Origin: Powellomyces hirtus
Taxonomy: Eukaryota; Chytridiomycota; Chytridiomycetes; Spizellomycetales; Powellomycetaceae
Direction: 5' to 3'
Length of the DNA stretch: 29,742 bases
Assembly: GCA_025526995.1 (NCBI GenBank)
Contig: JAHLKG010000046.1
Coordinates: 1 to 29,742, forward strand
Within the stretch, counting starts at the first letter, position 1. Each line of letters starts with the position of its first letter. Below, piece by piece: positions 12,438-23,600 of this stretch. A program made the position numbers and the translations under genes. The notes beneath the pieces were generated by a model. The model saw only the letters and a program-made list of their open reading frames with translations. It did not search any database and had not been told where the DNA came from.

Positions 12438-13544
12438 TCAGGCGGTTTCTTTGTAAAGCGTCGGTGCAGGGCTCGAAATGCGTCCTTTTGAGCTGACCCG
12501 GTCAGGGGGAACACAGGACTTGGGGGCAAGTGCATTATTGCTCCCCTGAAGCACGGGATTACTACCTTGGAGTTTGTTTGAAGAGATTTTGAAGGGGGAC
12601 TTTTCTCGAAGGCTCTTCAGATTCAGTCCATACGTGAGATTGGTCTGAGCTCGGAAAACCAGCGTCATGTTGCTGATCTGAGAATCAAACAACACTGGTT
12701 GACCCTGATAGATCAAGATCTGCCAGGGATCGAGGTGACGTGAACCAGTTAATAAATGCTGCTTTGCCGGACACAAAATGTGACACTCAATTTATCTCAC
12801 CTTGATGAGGACATCAAGAACAACCGTTACCCAGATGAGGATATATTGCTTCATCAAAGGAGCCGAAACGCTTTCTCGGCTGATACCCCTGCTGCCGATC
12901 TCGGCGGGCAGCATCGATCGGGCCAGCATTCTCAACAAGACCACGTCACTGATTGTCGCCAACAGCTGGGTGCTGACCACCAAAGCAATGTTCAGAGGTT
13001 TGAAGACAGTCTTGTTGATTTCCGACGTGTTGACGGCTTTGCCATCCACTTGCGTGAAGCCGATATAGATGGGAATCAGGACCATGATAACGAGTGGGTA
13101 GATGGTTAAGCATGCTTTGGACACTGTCGTGATGCCCGGGCCGCTCCGCCAGGAGAGACATAGAAAGGCGCGAACAATCGTGTTGTGGATGACGCAACAG
13201 AGACCCAACTACGCAGGAGAAGGGTGGGGGTCAGCAACCCTTTGCTGGATGTACAGGTGAATCCTCAATTTTGAACCACCTACCTGTATTCCGAGAAAAA
13301 TGACAATGATGCATACATTGTTGAGGACATACGCTTCGCCGGTCTGGTTCAGTCCGATGGATATAATCCCCGCAATGGCCACGATAAAACCAATGAGATT
13401 GAGAAACTTCTGTCGGTTGTTGTCGGTGATAAGGTTGACTGACACGCCGTGCTTGTCCAGATTCAGAAACGAGACAGTCGCTACGATCCCGGCTATCAGC
13501 GTTCCCGCCTGCACAGGGATCAGATTCTCGACTGGCACAGACAT
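12438..13544 (-). CDS. Multi-pass membrane protein, possibly seven-TM receptor-like, three exons
   Basis: Exons 13544-13284, 13208-12801 and 12719-12438 join in phase 0 to give 316 residues. Introns are 75 and 81 nt with GTAGGT...GTAG and GTGAGA...GCAG ends. Hydrophobic segments include VQAGTLIAGIVATVSFL, LIGFIVAIAGIISIGL, VCIIVIFLGIQLGLCCVI, IYPLVIMVLIPIYIGF, ALVVSTQLLATISDVVLL and YILIWVTVVLDVLIKIL; a seventh is possible. NQT and NKT N-glycosylation motifs lie in loops. The last ~80 residues are a polar, Ser/Lys-rich tail, probably cytosolic. The topology resembles small receptor-like proteins, but no GPCR signature (DRY, NPxxY) is seen, so receptor function is only a possibility. It converges on the ABC transporter with 288 bp between stop codons. 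Confidence 0.72.
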
Positions 13545-14428
13545 GGTATCGGGATGTTGTCAAGGCTTTGCCGACACAGAATTGCTAGGAGTCGGTATAA
13601 TTGCTTCTTGAATCAAGGAATGTGCAGTCCCTTTATCAGGTGTGCGCCGATGTTGCGATGTAAAATGAACGTTATATGGATTACTTGTTTAGACGTGAGC
13701 GAAAAGAAGTGTGCGAAATTCAGTCAACAATCCGTTATATGGACGTTTGCTGAAGCCAAAAAAAAAAGATGGCGCCTCACGGACAATCTAATGAGAGCAC
13801 AGAGGCCGCGAGCCCTAGTTATCATTGATTGGACAGCCGCTCACAAGATGGTAGGAGGCAATAATTTGGTCACAGCATGCCTCATCTTAGAGTGGCATGG
13901 CAAGAAATTCCATCGTAAAACCAGAGGCGCATCCTGATTACCAGGCCGTTGTGTGGATTTCACATTGTCTCACTGATCACCGGCTACTCGGCTTTCGAAC
14001 ATTTTGGCTCGGATACCCGCGATCCATTATGAACTGACCGCAGGCGGCCTCCGACTCGGCGGTTTGCTGACGTGACGGCGCGCGCTTGGATGCGCCACAC
14101 CTCTCAGACTTTTTCCGATCTCGGGTCTCGAGTTGGCAGTGTCCAGTAACGGCGCGACTCCCGCGGTAAAATAGAAGATCGGTTTCCATCGTGCCTTCTT
14201 TGCAAACACTACTATGCGGGAATGCACAGGGCCGCAAATGTATACATGTGTGCCGGCCCATATTACCATACCCCAGCCCCAGGCGAAGGGATCTGCTGTG
14301 GACATTTTGGGGGATCTGCACACGAGCGTCAGCCTAAATCGTTGTAAAATTTATGATATATATGGAAGGGCCATTCGGGGTTTTCGAGTTACCAAAGAGT
14401 GTTATTACAAACCCATAGTAAAATAATA
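13545..14428. other. Divergent promoter region, no gene supported
   Basis: This lies between the divergent 5' ends of the membrane protein and the phosphodiesterase. ORFs at 13449-13937 (+) and 13977-14321 (-) lack domain features and have biased composition. No strong repeat or RNA gene seen. Confidence 0.4.
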
Positions 14429-15940
14429 ATGAGATTATCGCTGTTTCTTGCGGCCATTCTTCCAGCAGCTGTAATAGCCGCCGCGCCGGCACCACCGAGT
14501 CTGGTAAGAAGCTATGCAAGTGCTGTATGATCACGCGGTGCGAGGACTTGCGCTCATGACATTCGTCTGACCGCTGACAGATATGCAATGGCCAGAAACA
14601 AAACTGTGCGCTCTCTCTGAGCCGATATACCTTCCCTGGTACGCACAGCTCGTCAACATCGACGTTGAAGGGTACAGGTATATACATGCATCAACCGTTT
14701 GCGTTTTAGTACCTATGTAATGTTGTGCGGATTGTTCTCTTCCACCGGAAGGTATCCTGCTGCCAGAGGAAATCGTGTCCTGTTTCTGGCAGAATCAGAA
14801 GATGGACATTAACGCTCAATACGACTTGGGAATCCGGTCTTTTAATTTTGAGCTGGCTTGGCGGGACAACGATGTGAAGATTTGCCACGGGGAGGGCGGT
14901 ACTGCCAAAAGTAAGTATGCGTGCACCTTCACGTTTTTACTTTATCGCTGGCATCTCATCATGTAAAATGGAACACAATAGCGCTCTACGGGGATACTCT
15001 CTGGAATCAACTGAAAGTGATCCGCGCGAAACTGATTGCGAACCCATCCGATATTGTCATGGTGAATTTTGGCAACAACTGCGGCCAGAAAAACACGGCG
15101 AACGATGATATTTATCGCAAGGCGCTTGACGTTTTCGTTGGGCTGTTTTGTGACTGGGATAAAGCATGCGACCGTGGTCCCGCTCAGCCCGTGCACGCAG
15201 ATTTGAATTCCAAGGCAATGGGGTTCAAAGACGCCGATCTTGTTGGAAACTACGTCGCAAAGCAACAGGTGAGCAAGATCAATTCGGGTTGCAACCGTAT
15301 ACTCATCTAAATCTGTCAACCATCAGCAAGTTGTCGTTGTGTCGCGGTTCACAGGAGATCTGAGGAAGGATTATGGTGAGCACTCTAAATTCTCCTGCAC
15401 TCACTCGTACACACGAGATGGCTAAAATCCGTTACTTACCATTTTGTCTTCAGGTGACTGGGTGCAACACGAGGGCGGGGAAACGGGAGTATATAGATCA
15501 TCGTGGGATCCCAAGGTCGACAATGCCAACGAAGCCATCGCAAGCCTGCAGGCCAAGTGGAGAGGACATCCTCAGGTATGAAATGGGAATGCAGGCATGG
15601 CACGCCTGATCAATTGCTGAATGCAAGCAACTCGTGTTTCTTTTTCCGTCCTACAACGCAGAAATCCTACACATCCACATATCCCCAACATCTTCAAGCC
15701 TTGTCGGGGACATTCAACGCAGACATCAAAGGACTCTGCCTTCGGGACCAGGCAAAAGACTTTTTGAAACCGAGCTTTATGCAGCGTGCGACTGACATTG
15801 CCCGGCAAGCAAAGTATAGGGTGCAAGTCATTGCAGTCGATCATGTTGACGCTTGGTCGTCAATAAGTGTAGGCTCTGACCGATTTGACCGATTTTCAGA
15901 TTGGGTCAACTATTACAATAGGCAATCTTTGGAGGCGTAG
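14429..15940 (+). CDS. Secreted PLC-like phosphodiesterase (PI-PLC X-domain-like), seven exons
   Basis: Predicted secreted protein of about 350 residues with the TIM-barrel fold of PLC-like phosphodiesterases. Exons 14429-14503, 14581-14677, 14767-14910, 14982-15268, 15327-15375, 15454-15575, 15662-15940, with consistent phases. Signal peptide: MRLSLFLAAILPAAVIAAA. Family motifs follow: YTFPGTHSS (first active-site His), NQKMDINAQYDLGIRSFNFE, VKICHGEGG (second His), SDIVMVNFGNNCG, VVVVSRFTGDL and VYRSSWDPK. The second intron could instead end at 14751 (AAG), adding five residues; the CAG at 14766 was preferred. Fungal members of this group often degrade or bind phosphoinositide-type substrates outside the cell, but many are uncharacterised. 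Retention of both histidines argues for activity; the actual substrate is unknown. Confidence 0.85.
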
Positions 15941-16749
15941 TGGATATTGAACTAAGGGAATATTCCATTATATAATGCTGATAAACGGCGACTGCGCAGC
16001 ATGTCCGAAGGAAAATGTTCCGTTTGTATTCTCTGGGCTTTTTCAACTCCGACCGGGTGTGGCTTGCTAAGACGCGCGTGTCTCGTGGCTTTCGGCAGTG
16101 CGACATTAGAACGAGGGTAGGTATCTCCGACTCCGGCGTTATCGATTTACATGCTGTCAAAATAAATGAATCGCGACTGCCAATGATGGACGCTCTCACA
16201 TTCAAATCGAAGCTGCAAACGCTCAAGATTGCACTGAAAAAAATGATAATACATCACCAGGGCAGTATGTTGTTAGTGACAGCAGTACGTAAAGTTTTCA
16301 TTTCAAAGACTTTGGGCGGACCCCCGAATAATGTATTCGTGTCTAACACCCTTTAAGGTGCTCAAGAAGCCTTCCTTATTGTTCCGTGCTAGACGTTGAC
16401 CCAATGTCTGCCTCTATCACGACCACCACCGCAAATGCCTTTTGAAGCTGAAGTTACGAGAATTCTGGAAAACTCACCCTCATGCCTGTAATCTCAATCG
16501 CATTTTTGACCGCTTTTTGACAAGATCTCTTTGCCTTTCGCTCCCCAGACACTGTACCAAGGTGTCCTGCGCTACTCTTACATCGTAGAACTAGCCCTGG
16601 ATATCCATTTGGTCAGGCATTGGTTGAGCTATGGCTACGGGCCACTGGCAGCGGTTCTTGCAGAGCTTGGGTCACCATATGGGTTGACGTAATCTGAAAT
16701 ACAAGGATGGCGACCGTCTGTGGACTGGTGGGGATGGCAAGAAACTCGT
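15941..16749. other. Spacer without a supported gene
   Basis: An ORF at 16015-16356 (+, 113 codons) has a plausible start but no recognisable domain and no clear codon pattern. Nothing else convincing was seen, including repeats. Confidence 0.4.
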
Positions 16750-17536
16750 TCAAGAAAGGACGATACGTCTTGAATTCCTTTCAAGATAGGCGACGCATTT
16801 TAGGATGGGCGCCGCGAAGTCCTCCACGTCGTATCGAATAGTGCCGACGGGGTTGACGCACGCGGCCGCTCCGCCGGGGTAGCTAAAGAGCGTGAGCGTG
16901 CGATTGACGCTGGCACGAGCGCTCAATATGGCAATGTGACAGTCGACTTCGACGTCGGACGCAGTCATCGAGATGTTGAACATGGTCGTTTACTGGTCCT
17001 TTAGGCAAATTGGCCGTACCTTGTGCTGCCGAAAGGCGACGTCTGGCCCGCGGGCCACGGTTTTGCTGAACTTCGCCCGCACATGGTGGTTACACCCAAA
17101 TGTCTTCTTCTCCCGATGTCATTCCTTTGTAGCGGCCAATCGCCACGGTCTCGCCTGCCAAACTTATCGGATTCACGACATAGATTTCGTTGGAGCGGTG
17201 AAGCGTGAAGTATCCGGATTGCAAAAACCCCATCATCAATCCTTGAGTCGCTCCAACCGCCAAATTGGAGTGTGGACGAATTGCGAAGGTAAAAGTGTAG
17301 CCTTGGAACATCTCGGCGTGTGGACGGTTCATGTTGGTGATGGCCTGTGTATTCAAATTCCCTAGCGTAAACACAACAGTGAAGACGAGGAGAACCGAAA
17401 ACTGCCGAACTTTTGATGCTCCACTTCTAAATAATTCCCAACGAGTCTGCGGCTTCCCCGAAAATGTGAAAATCATGTTGTAGCTCGTAGAACTGGCGAG
17501 GCATCGATTTGTCGCGGCTGAGAAACTGTCGGACAC
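16750..17536 (-). pseudogene. Coding-looking remnants of an unrecognised minus-strand gene
   Basis: Two minus-strand stretches look like protein. One is 17536-17090, with a hydrophobic segment (FSVLLVFTVVFTLGNL, a possible signal anchor) followed by YTFTFAIRPHSNLAVGATQG and EIYVVNPISLAGETVAIGRY. The other is 16983-16750, containing ISMTASDVEVDCHIAILSA and TLTLFSYPGG, ending at a TGA. Between them a third frame reads HHVRAKFSKTVARGPDVAF. I could not join the three with acceptable splice sites in phase, so this is either a gene with introns I misplace or a decayed gene with frameshifts. Family unknown. Confidence 0.35.
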
Positions 17537-18091
17537 CGTAAAGGGTCATCAGCTCCGTGGAGAGTCGCAGGGTATGCTAAGTAGTACCACAAAGAGTTGG
17601 AAGCGTACCACCCGTTCTTCCAAAATGAAATGCATGACGAGAGGAAGAGGAGGGAAAAGAGATGCGACCACAGATGTGGTTGCTTGGGGCTGCTATCCTT
17701 GTTGTTACCATGATTAGTGTATAGCCTGCTTTGGAGTATTTTAAGTGGCGTACCCTAGCTGGTTTTTTGGCAAAGCTGCCCATTGTTCGCATTCAATTTC
17801 CTTGTTCACTTTCCTGTTGGCTCGTCTGGATCAGGGGGGAGTGCAAACCGTTGGTGTCACTGTCTACGCAGATTTTAGCCGTCAAGCCAGTCCTCCAGCT
17901 CGTTCACTGACTGCATAGCAAGCTCTGCCGTGTGCGTGAGGAGATGTAGTTGGCTTCGTTTCTCGTGAGTCTCGCTTCCTCTCTCTCGAGCGCATGAGCA
18001 GGCATGGACTTCCCCTCGCTGAACGTGGCTGGCGCTGCCGAGTCGACTCCCCGTTTGCTCACGTGGTGCTCAGTTCCTTCTTTTGTCGAGG
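17537..18091. other. Spacer without a supported gene
   Basis: No coding region is supported. The right side is the presumed promoter of the lectin gene. Confidence 0.4.
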
Positions 18092-19143
18092 ATGCGCCAG
18101 CTGTGGGCTTCCCTGATTGCGTTTACGCTGTGCGCTCCTTGTAGCAGCCGGTAAGTGTGATGTCGACATCCTGCGGCGCCTTGCCCAGACAGCTAACCAA
18201 CCGCAACTCGTAGGGCTCAAACTGCCATCGGCATCGATTCTCTCGGATGCTATACCAATCAAACATCGTGCGAAAACGGATTCCGCGTGTGGGACCTCGG
18301 TAGCAGCTCAACAAACTCGTCACTGCAGAGCAGCAGCTGTCCGTAAACGGTCCCACGCGAAGGCCCCTGCGCGCTCTGCAACTCTACAACGGCCGTGGAC
18401 GGGACCGTGCTTTGCTGCTCGAACTGAGACCAATTGGCCGCGGTCACCCCGCAGTGCACTGGCGTGTGCCTCGGAGCCGACTTGATCATAGAGAGCAATG
18501 GTGAGTTGCGTTCGCGCTTAGTGAATCAACTTGCATGGCAGGGACCATGACGCAAAACAGCCCCAGCAACAGCAGTCTCGCTTCAACTGGGGAATTGCAT
18601 GCCCTAAGCGCACGGGGGGAACTCATCGACCTGAGCACTCGCGAGCTCTCCTCAAACGGACGCGCGGTCAGCCATCGGCTGGGAAAGCGGGACCACGCCT
18701 GCATTTACAGTGGAACCTGTGCCTCGCTGCAAAACACTTATACGAACAAGTGCGTCCAGGTCCCGAACTCGATCTCGACGCAGGGGACCGTGTTGACAGA
18801 AGCACCGTGCACCAACGCCGACAACCTGCTGTGGTATATCACCGAGCCCGATGCGTCTCACGTGAGGTTCAAAAACATCGCTACTGCTTTGCGCCTCGAC
18901 AACCCGAACAGATACACCCCTGGAACAGTTGCGCCGTATAGCTGCGGTAATGGCAATGCGAAGGAGTGGGGCTTCACGGTACTGGGCAACGGCGTCTATC
19001 AGTTCATCAGCCGCGCGAGCGGTCTCTGTCTCAATTTCGCCCCTGAAAGCTTGGGCAATGGTACGGAGCTCGACACCTTCTATTGTCACAACGCCGCCGC
19101 TGGCAAACAGCTGCTCGCGCAAACTTGGACTCTCATATCGCCT
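18092..19143 (+). CDS. Secreted ricin-B-fold lectin with propeptide and very short introns
   Basis: Proposed exons 18092-18150, 18214-18299, 18363-18406, 18455-18500 and 18542-19143+ join in phase (279 codons so far). Introns are 63, 63, 48 and 41 nt with GT...AG ends. Exon 1 is a signal peptide (MRQLWASLIAFTLCAPCSS). A Cys-rich part follows (GCYTNQTSCENGFRVWDLG, PCALCNSTTAVDGT), then a Ser/Thr-rich propeptide-like stretch ending at a Kex2-type dibasic site, RLGKR|DHAC. The last ~140 residues match a ricin-B (beta-trefoil) carbohydrate-binding domain: NKCVQVPNSISTQGT, SGLCLNFAPESLGNGT and a QxW motif (LAQTWTLI). No enzymatic chain is present. A GTACGT donor follows 19143. An acceptor at 19178 would lead into a poly-Ser linker; one at 19176 would end the protein a few residues later. 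Without the introns the frame holds a TAA and a TGA, so a decayed gene is the alternative. Confidence 0.65.
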
Positions 19144-19178
19144 GTACGTTGTTCTTTTTAATGTGCATGCCCACAGAG

Positions 19179-19275
19179 CAGCGCCTTATGTTAACTCCTA
19201 CCGCTTTCTCACAAAATCCATCATCGTCCAGCTCATCGTCGTCGAGTTCGTCGTCATCGAGTTCTTCGTCCAGTC
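19179..19275 (+). CDS. Possible Ser-rich downstream exon of the lectin gene
   Basis: If the lectin is spliced from 19143 to 19179 (a 35-nt intron), the frame continues through LTPTAFSQNP into a run of 18 serines (about 19220-19273) and then QCVSSC. Ser-rich linkers are common in fungal secreted proteins, where they are O-mannosylated. The true end of the coding sequence is not clear. The serine codons are mixed (TCN and AGY), which argues for selection on the amino acid rather than simple repeat slippage. Confidence 0.35.
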
Positions 19276-19642
19276 AGTGCGTCAGCTCCTGCGCACTGCC
19301 TCAGCAAAGAGCAGCTCCATCTGTGGTGGATCATATTCGCGTGGTTGCACCACGTCTGGGACGCAAACATTGTATTAGTGGACATGCTGTAAGCGCAAGA
19401 CATAGCGTGCTTGTGACTGAGTTTGACATACTGATAACACTTGTGCACCGTGGTGGCGCAGAATGCGAGGATGCCAGGCACGCCCTTAAAAGTGTCGGTT
19501 CCCTGGCCCCATTCTACCCACCCGCGCTTTCACAATTGCTGCCCAAAACCCTTATGAACGCAACCACCGAACGCAACTCTCCGCAAACGGACATTTCAGT
19601 GAGCAACTCTAACAGACACGTTTTTGAGTTCTGACATGACCG
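19276..19642. other. Region of uncertain content, 3' of the lectin gene
   Basis: The poly-Ser frame remains open to 19634, but its translation loses protein character after about 19330. It may be 3' untranslated sequence. No repeats seen. Confidence 0.35.
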
Positions 19643-20041
19643 CTAACTTTTCGTCGCTTTTTTCAGTGAACACCACCCGCCGGTTCCGTTCAGCTGGAAG
19701 TCATCATATACTCTGTAAAACTCATCATCCTTGCAATATTGATCCGATCCCGCTCTTAAACCTGTCTTTACATACATCACGCAACAAAGCACAGATTGCT
19801 TCCATGGAGGTCGACCTGCAACTACATGGTATATATATACGGTTTGGTGCAGGCCGACCTCCATTACGGAACTCAATCCCATCAGAGCGCACCCGCATGT
19901 TTCGGTTGATATGTCCATGGCCTTAAATAAAGAGGTTCCAAGGGCTGGCTGTACAAGCTTGCGAAAGGGAAGGTTCATTGAGCTTAAGAGCGTATTGTTG
20001 TCTGCGCGGTCCAACAACTCCTGGTAGCGGAAAAACTCCAC
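19643..20041 (-). CDS. Unrecognised coding fragment or exon
   Basis: A minus-strand frame of 132 codons reads like protein at its start: VEFFRYQELLDRADNNTLLS, MNLPFRKLVQPALGTSLFKA. It has no ATG there. A TAG lies just upstream, as the AG of a possible acceptor (ACTAG, at about 20048), so this may be an internal exon. Upstream exons would have to lie beyond the inverted-repeat element at 20085. An imperfect hairpin (19805-19863) lies within the frame, and the sequence after it looks less coding. No family recognised. Confidence 0.35.
   Translation of the reverse strand: MEFFRYQELLDRADNNTLLSSMNLPFRKLVQPALGTSLFKAMDISTETCGCALMGLSSVMEVGLHQTVYIYHVVAGRPPWKQSVLCCVMYVKTGLRAGSDQYCKDDEFYRVYDDFQLNGTGGWCSLKKATKS
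19805..19863. repeat. Inverted repeat, 16-bp arms, AT-rich loop
   Basis: TGGAGGTCGACCTGCA (19805-19820) and TGCAGGCCGACCTCCA (19848-19863) are inverted copies with one mismatch. They flank a 27-nt loop containing TATATATATAC. It could be a small foldback insertion or a hairpin site. Confidence 0.8.
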
Positions 20042-20084
20042 CAGGCGTTGCTAGTTACTCGTGACTGCGAGGTGTTTGCTTGTG

Positions 20085-20306
20085 CTAAGAGCATCTTTAA
20101 CGGCGGGCATTTAATTGTGGCACAGTCAGAATTTGAAGCCCGTGGTTCCCAAAGCACTGTTATAGGTGTGGCGCGGGGCGCTATTTTGTACTAAACGTCG
20201 CTACTTTCCTGCGCCACATTTCATATTTGAAACCGGTCGGCTCCCAGCTTTAAAAATGAAGCCTGCTGTGCCACAATTAAATGCCCGCCGTTAAAGATGC
20301 TCTAAG
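20085..20306. mobile_element. 222-bp MITE with ~40-bp TIRs and 5-bp target duplication
   Basis: The ends CTAAGAGCATC and GATGCTCTAAG begin ~40-bp terminal inverted repeats, which continue through TTTAACGGCGGGCATTTAAT and TGTGGCACAG with one mismatch near the tip. The sequence TTGTG flanks both sides (20080-20084 and 20307-20311), consistent with a 5-bp target-site duplication. No coding capacity, so non-autonomous. The superfamily is not determined. Confidence 0.85.
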
Positions 20307-20350
20307 TTGTGTAGCGTGTAGCGAATATTTTTAAACCCCCATTTATAATT

Positions 20351-20597
20351 GCACCCCCGAACGCGTTGGTCAAATCTGACAAGCCACTTTTTCCATCAAA
20401 AAGTGACCTTCTGAATTTGACCACCCGTGTTCGGACACAATTTCATTGGGCAAAAAAAAAAGAAAAATGCGGCGGTTTTACAATTGATGGTTTTTTGCCC
20501 AATGAAATTGTGTCCGAACACGGGTGGTCAAATTCAGAAGGCCACTTTTTGATGGAAAAAGTGGCTTGTCAGATTTGACCAACGCGTTAGGGGGTGC
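20351..20597. mobile_element. Foldback element, near-perfect 107-bp inverted repeats
   Basis: The arms 20351-20457 and 20491-20597 are inverted copies differing at only two positions that I can see. They are separated by a 33-nt A-rich loop. Outer ends are GCACCCCC / GGGGGTGC; the arms contain AACGCGTTGGTCAAATCTGA and GTGTTCGGACACAATTTC. A further GGGGGTGCA lies at about 20608. The element sits about 100 bp upstream of the nucleotidyltransferase-fusion ATG and would form a long hairpin in RNA. Near-identity of the arms suggests recent origin or gene conversion. Confidence 0.85.
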
Positions 20598-20697
20598 CCG
20601 GAGAACTGGGGGTGCATTTTCATACATCACATAGCGCAACGGCGTAGCACTGCCACGCTCCGTGATCGTAAGAGGGCGCGGAGGCTGCGCTGCTCCG

Positions 20698-23600
20698 ATG
20701 GCACCGAATCGACGCAGACATTCTTCTCGCCGTCCCTCGTCTTCTCCTATTTTCGCACCGTTCTTCACCGACCTCCCGCAGCCACTGGCCTTGCCCGATA
20801 GCAATTCTCGTCAAGATCTGGACAAAGTTCTCAAGGACTTCGCTGCAGCACTCAGTAAAAGCCCTCCAGCCCGTCATTGCCACCATCCGCTCCAGGCCGC
20901 CATGTCAAAGAAAAAGCAAGGCGTAAAACAGGGACTGCACTCTCAAGTCCCTCCCTCGACCCAGAGGCTTCCCAACAGCTCAACGGAACTCGGAGACAAT
21001 GGGAGTGAAGTCCTCTCTTGTCGCGTCACGGAAGAAGAGGCTCGCCACTTCAAGACCTTGTCGGACGGCCTGGCCAACGCACTTTCCGCCTTTGATTTGG
21101 CAGGCCCAACATTGCGCACCAGTTTGGTTTGCCACATCGAAATGCTGGCCCAGAGCGTCTTTGGTCCTGTCGCGCGTGTAGAAATTCAGGGCAGCTTTCG
21201 CAAGGGGACTTACTGGCGGCAGAGTGACCTTGACATCATCGTTCACACACCGAACCCCGCCACGAGGGAAGATCAGCTGTCCCTGGAAGCCTCACTGAAG
21301 GCAGACCCCCGTTTTCATCCCGAACACGTGCAGCTCGGAAAGCGGGCCATTCATTTGGGTTCTGAGTTTGACTGCGATGTGGTGTTTTTCCACACGGTCG
21401 AGCATGGCAAGGCCCTCGTTGCGTCGGACGCCTTTGATGACAAGCCTGCCGCTCAGAGCGCCGCGAGGATGTTAAAGTATTTCGCAGCTCATGCCCAAAA
21501 AAGGAAGGTGTCTGGGTACCTTCTGGAGACGCTGGTGCTCGATCTGCATGATAGATACCTGATTCGTCTTGGAGGAAAACCTGGAAAGGGTGACGGATCG
21601 ATGGAAATACTCGTTGACGCACTCCAGGTTCGTGGCTGGAAACCCTAGGGTAAACCTACAGTTGGCGTGCTGGTACCGCCCATAGTGAGACAACTTGCTT
21701 TCACCAGACGATAGTGGACAAGAGCTCGCCTCTCGGTGACCACCCTTGGGGCAAAAAGGTTATCACTGAACTCCGACCGGCCGCCAGGCAGCAACTCCAC
21801 GTGTTCTTGCTCTCCCGCATCTTCATGCCGTTCGGGTGGCGGAATCACCTCGACATTCAAGCCTGGCTACGCGGAGTGAGCGAAGCTCATTTCCCCACCG
21901 CCGCAGGACCTGCACCGACTTGGCTGGTAGACCCTCAAGGTTCTCCTGTCGGCCGCACAGAGTCACAACCTGACGCACTCAGCACCTTACCCTCTAAACC
22001 CGACAATTCGGCAAGCGAGCACATTCCGCGGAAAGACCTCCCGCAATACGTGCGCGCCGTTGAGATGCTGGCAATGAGCAGGCTCTCTCAATACACGCTT
22101 GCGCGGAGTCTCAGCGAGGATTCCGCTTCGTCGGACCCGCCGTCCGAAAAGATGGAGGTGACGCACTCCGACGTATTCCAGGAATTGAAAGACCTCGAGC
22201 GTCTCGCGGCGGGAGGATCCCAGGTCGCTGAGCGGATGCTTGAGGCTCGAATGACTTGGCTTGGCGGACACAACGCATTAAACGCCGGTGACTCTGCTGA
22301 GGCCGTCGCGCTGCTGGCCAAATCCATCCGGCTCTCCGTTCGTGACGGCGATCCGTTTTGCGGATGGTGGATGAACGGGACCTCGGCGTATCACGCGGTG
22401 GCAAGCGGCGCTCTGGAGCGAGATCCCCGAAACGCGGATGCTCACCTTGTGCGGGCGGCTGGCCTCATGCACGACATGCGATTTGAGGAAGCCGAGGCCG
22501 CGGCCACCGCGGGAATCGCCCAGACGCCCGAAGATTGTTTTGGGCTCGTGCATCTCCGCGCGACGCTTCGCGGAAACCTCTCCAAATGGGAACTGAGCTT
22601 GGAGGACTTCCATCGCGCGGCGGAGGCGGAGGCGGTTCCCGACGAACCCATCTTTCAATACTGGCAGGGCGTCTGCACGCGGATGCTCGGAAGCACCCCG
22701 GCGTTGCTGTCAAAAGCCAAAAGTCACCACAAGCGCTTCCTATCAGCTGCCTCTCCAGAGGGACGAAAGGTCAGCGAGGCGCGCTACGACGTCTTGAAAA
22801 TCACGATGGCGTTGGAACGGTACTCCACGGATCGTGAGGTTGTGCGATCGACCCTGCGGAGCCTCCTCAATCTGGCCAGAGAAGCGGATGCCGCCATACT
22901 GCCAATATTTCGCATTGACCCTAAAGATGAGAAGCGCACAGCGGCCAGAGACCTTGAAGCCGTGCTGTTGCTGGGAAAACCAGCCAGTTCATCATCTGAA
23001 AGAAAGGTCGAAGGCGAGGAGGTTCCCCCTTCACAAGCAAAAGTCGACACCTTTTTCGCCTCACACGTCAGGGCGAATGTCAACAAAGTTTACAAGAAGG
23101 GGCTCTATGCATTGGCAGTGACCGGCTACACCAAGTTGTTGGAGCTCGACCCTGATGATCACCTATCCCTTTCCAATCGTTCGTCTGCGTACTTGAAGCT
23201 GGAACAATCGACCAACGCCGTTGCTGATGCTCGAAGAGTGGTGCAACTGAAACCCGAGTGGCCAAAGGGCTACATGAGAGTTGCCCAAGCCGAGACTGCG
23301 CTGCAGGCATTTGACGCCGCTGTCGCTGCAGCAAACAGGGGTCTCGTACTCGCGCCAGGAAACGAGGATCTCTCGGCGTACTTGCTGACTGCCGAAGCAG
23401 GCTGGGCCGCTGAGACGAAAGCGATCAGGTGCAACCCCAAGAAATTGGAGTGCTGGAGTCGCGTCATGTTCAAGGGTGCTGTGAGGGTGGTCGATCCGGA
23501 AGGCAGCGGTGATTTCCTGTCTTTGGCGGACGCCATAACTCAGTCACAGGGCCCACCGCCCGGGAACGCCGCCGGTTGGACGCTCATCCTACGTCCAGCT

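Noticed and set aside
13977..14321. Minus-strand ORF of 114 codons upstream of the phosphodiesterase
   Set aside because: No domain, no signal or membrane segment, and overlapping open frames of equal quality; not supported as a gene.
18123..18498. Minus-strand ORFs opposite the lectin gene
   Set aside because: The plus-strand reading gives a signal peptide, Cys-rich segments and in-phase splice sites, so the minus frames are shadows.
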